This document shows positions 6,539 through 6,553 of a DNA stretch of 6,553 nucleotides, piece after piece. Source of the stretch: Candidatus Thioglobus plumae (GTDB lineage: Bacteria > Pseudomonadota > Gammaproteobacteria > PS1 > Pseudothioglobaceae); NCBI GenBank assembly GCA_910595815.1, contig CAJVCM010000041.1:1-6553 (forward strand). Direction: 5' to 3'. How positions within the stretch are numbered: position 1 is the first letter of the stretch; every line of letters starts with the position of its first letter. Made by a program: the position numbers and the translations under genes. The notes beneath the pieces were generated by a model. It saw nothing but the letters and a program-made list of their open reading frames with translations, was not told the DNA's origin and made no database searches.

Positions 6539-6553
6539 ATGTGTCTCTTTCTC
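6539..6553 (+). CDS. Possible first codons of a riboswitch-controlled gene, cut off by window edge
   Basis: ATG at 6539 opens a frame (MCLFL) that runs off the right edge. A GTG at 6518 is in the same frame and would give MSNRNTFMCLFL, which has a basic residue followed by a hydrophobic stretch, as at the start of a signal peptide. No strong Shine-Dalgarno fits either start: GTGAG at 6518-6522 is 16 nt from the ATG, and GGG at 6513-6515 is very close to the GTG. The gene could also start beyond the window. Its product cannot be read; genes under such riboswitches typically encode B12 uptake, B12 synthesis or B12-independent enzymes such as MetE. Confidence 0.3.

Noticed and set aside
1..6553. 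Mobile elements, CRISPR arrays, tRNA genes or defence systems
   Set aside because: No repeat-spacer pattern, transposase-like frame, terminal inverted repeats or tRNA fold was seen. Nearly all bases lie in housekeeping biosynthesis genes.

Overview
The window is almost entirely one leftward (minus-strand) operon of amino-acid biosynthesis genes. Reading in the direction of transcription from right to left, the order is serC, serA, pheA, hisC, tyrA, aroA, with aroA running off the left edge. The DNA is moderately AT-rich. The order serC-pheA-hisC-tyrA-aroA is the classic gammaproteobacterial arrangement, in which cmk, rpsA and ihfB usually follow. Protein style and base composition suggest a marine gammaproteobacterium, possibly of the SUP05/Thioglobus sulfur-oxidiser group. 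The clade is an inference from context; no rRNA or other phylogenetic marker is present.

Layout. Positions 1-1058 hold the first 352 codons of aroA (EPSP synthase). Positions 1072-1926 are tyrA (prephenate dehydrogenase), 1923-2987 hisC (histidinol-phosphate/aromatic aminotransferase), 2984-4063 pheA (chorismate mutase-prephenate dehydratase with an ACT domain), 4071-5228 a short ACT-containing serA (phosphoglycerate dehydrogenase) and 5228-6307 serC (phosphoserine aminotransferase). Junctions are a 1-nt overlap (serC/serA), a 7-nt gap (serA/pheA), two 4-nt ATGA overlaps (pheA/hisC, hisC/tyrA) and a 13-nt gap (tyrA/aroA), so the set is probably co-transcribed and translationally coupled.

How the genes work together. 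SerA and SerC are consecutive steps from 3-phosphoglycerate to phosphoserine. AroA makes the precursor of chorismate. PheA and TyrA split chorismate/prephenate toward phenylpyruvate and 4-hydroxyphenylpyruvate, and HisC can transaminate these as well as acting in histidine synthesis. SerC also has a role in pyridoxal phosphate synthesis in many proteobacteria, and both SerC and HisC use that cofactor.

Positions 6308-6553 are a divergent intergenic region. Next to serC are its Shine-Dalgarno site and a weak candidate promoter. On the plus strand a TATAAT box (6407-6412) is followed at once by a compact cobalamin-riboswitch-like RNA (about 6421-6519). The RNA lacks the usual peripheral arm and has a small downstream hairpin close to a possible start codon of a gene that lies beyond the right edge. 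This riboswitch is the most interesting item in the window. The other notable items are substitutions in normally conserved motifs of PheA (the ESRP phenylalanine-binding motif), SerC (the segment after the PLP lysine) and SerA (the catalytic glutamate position).
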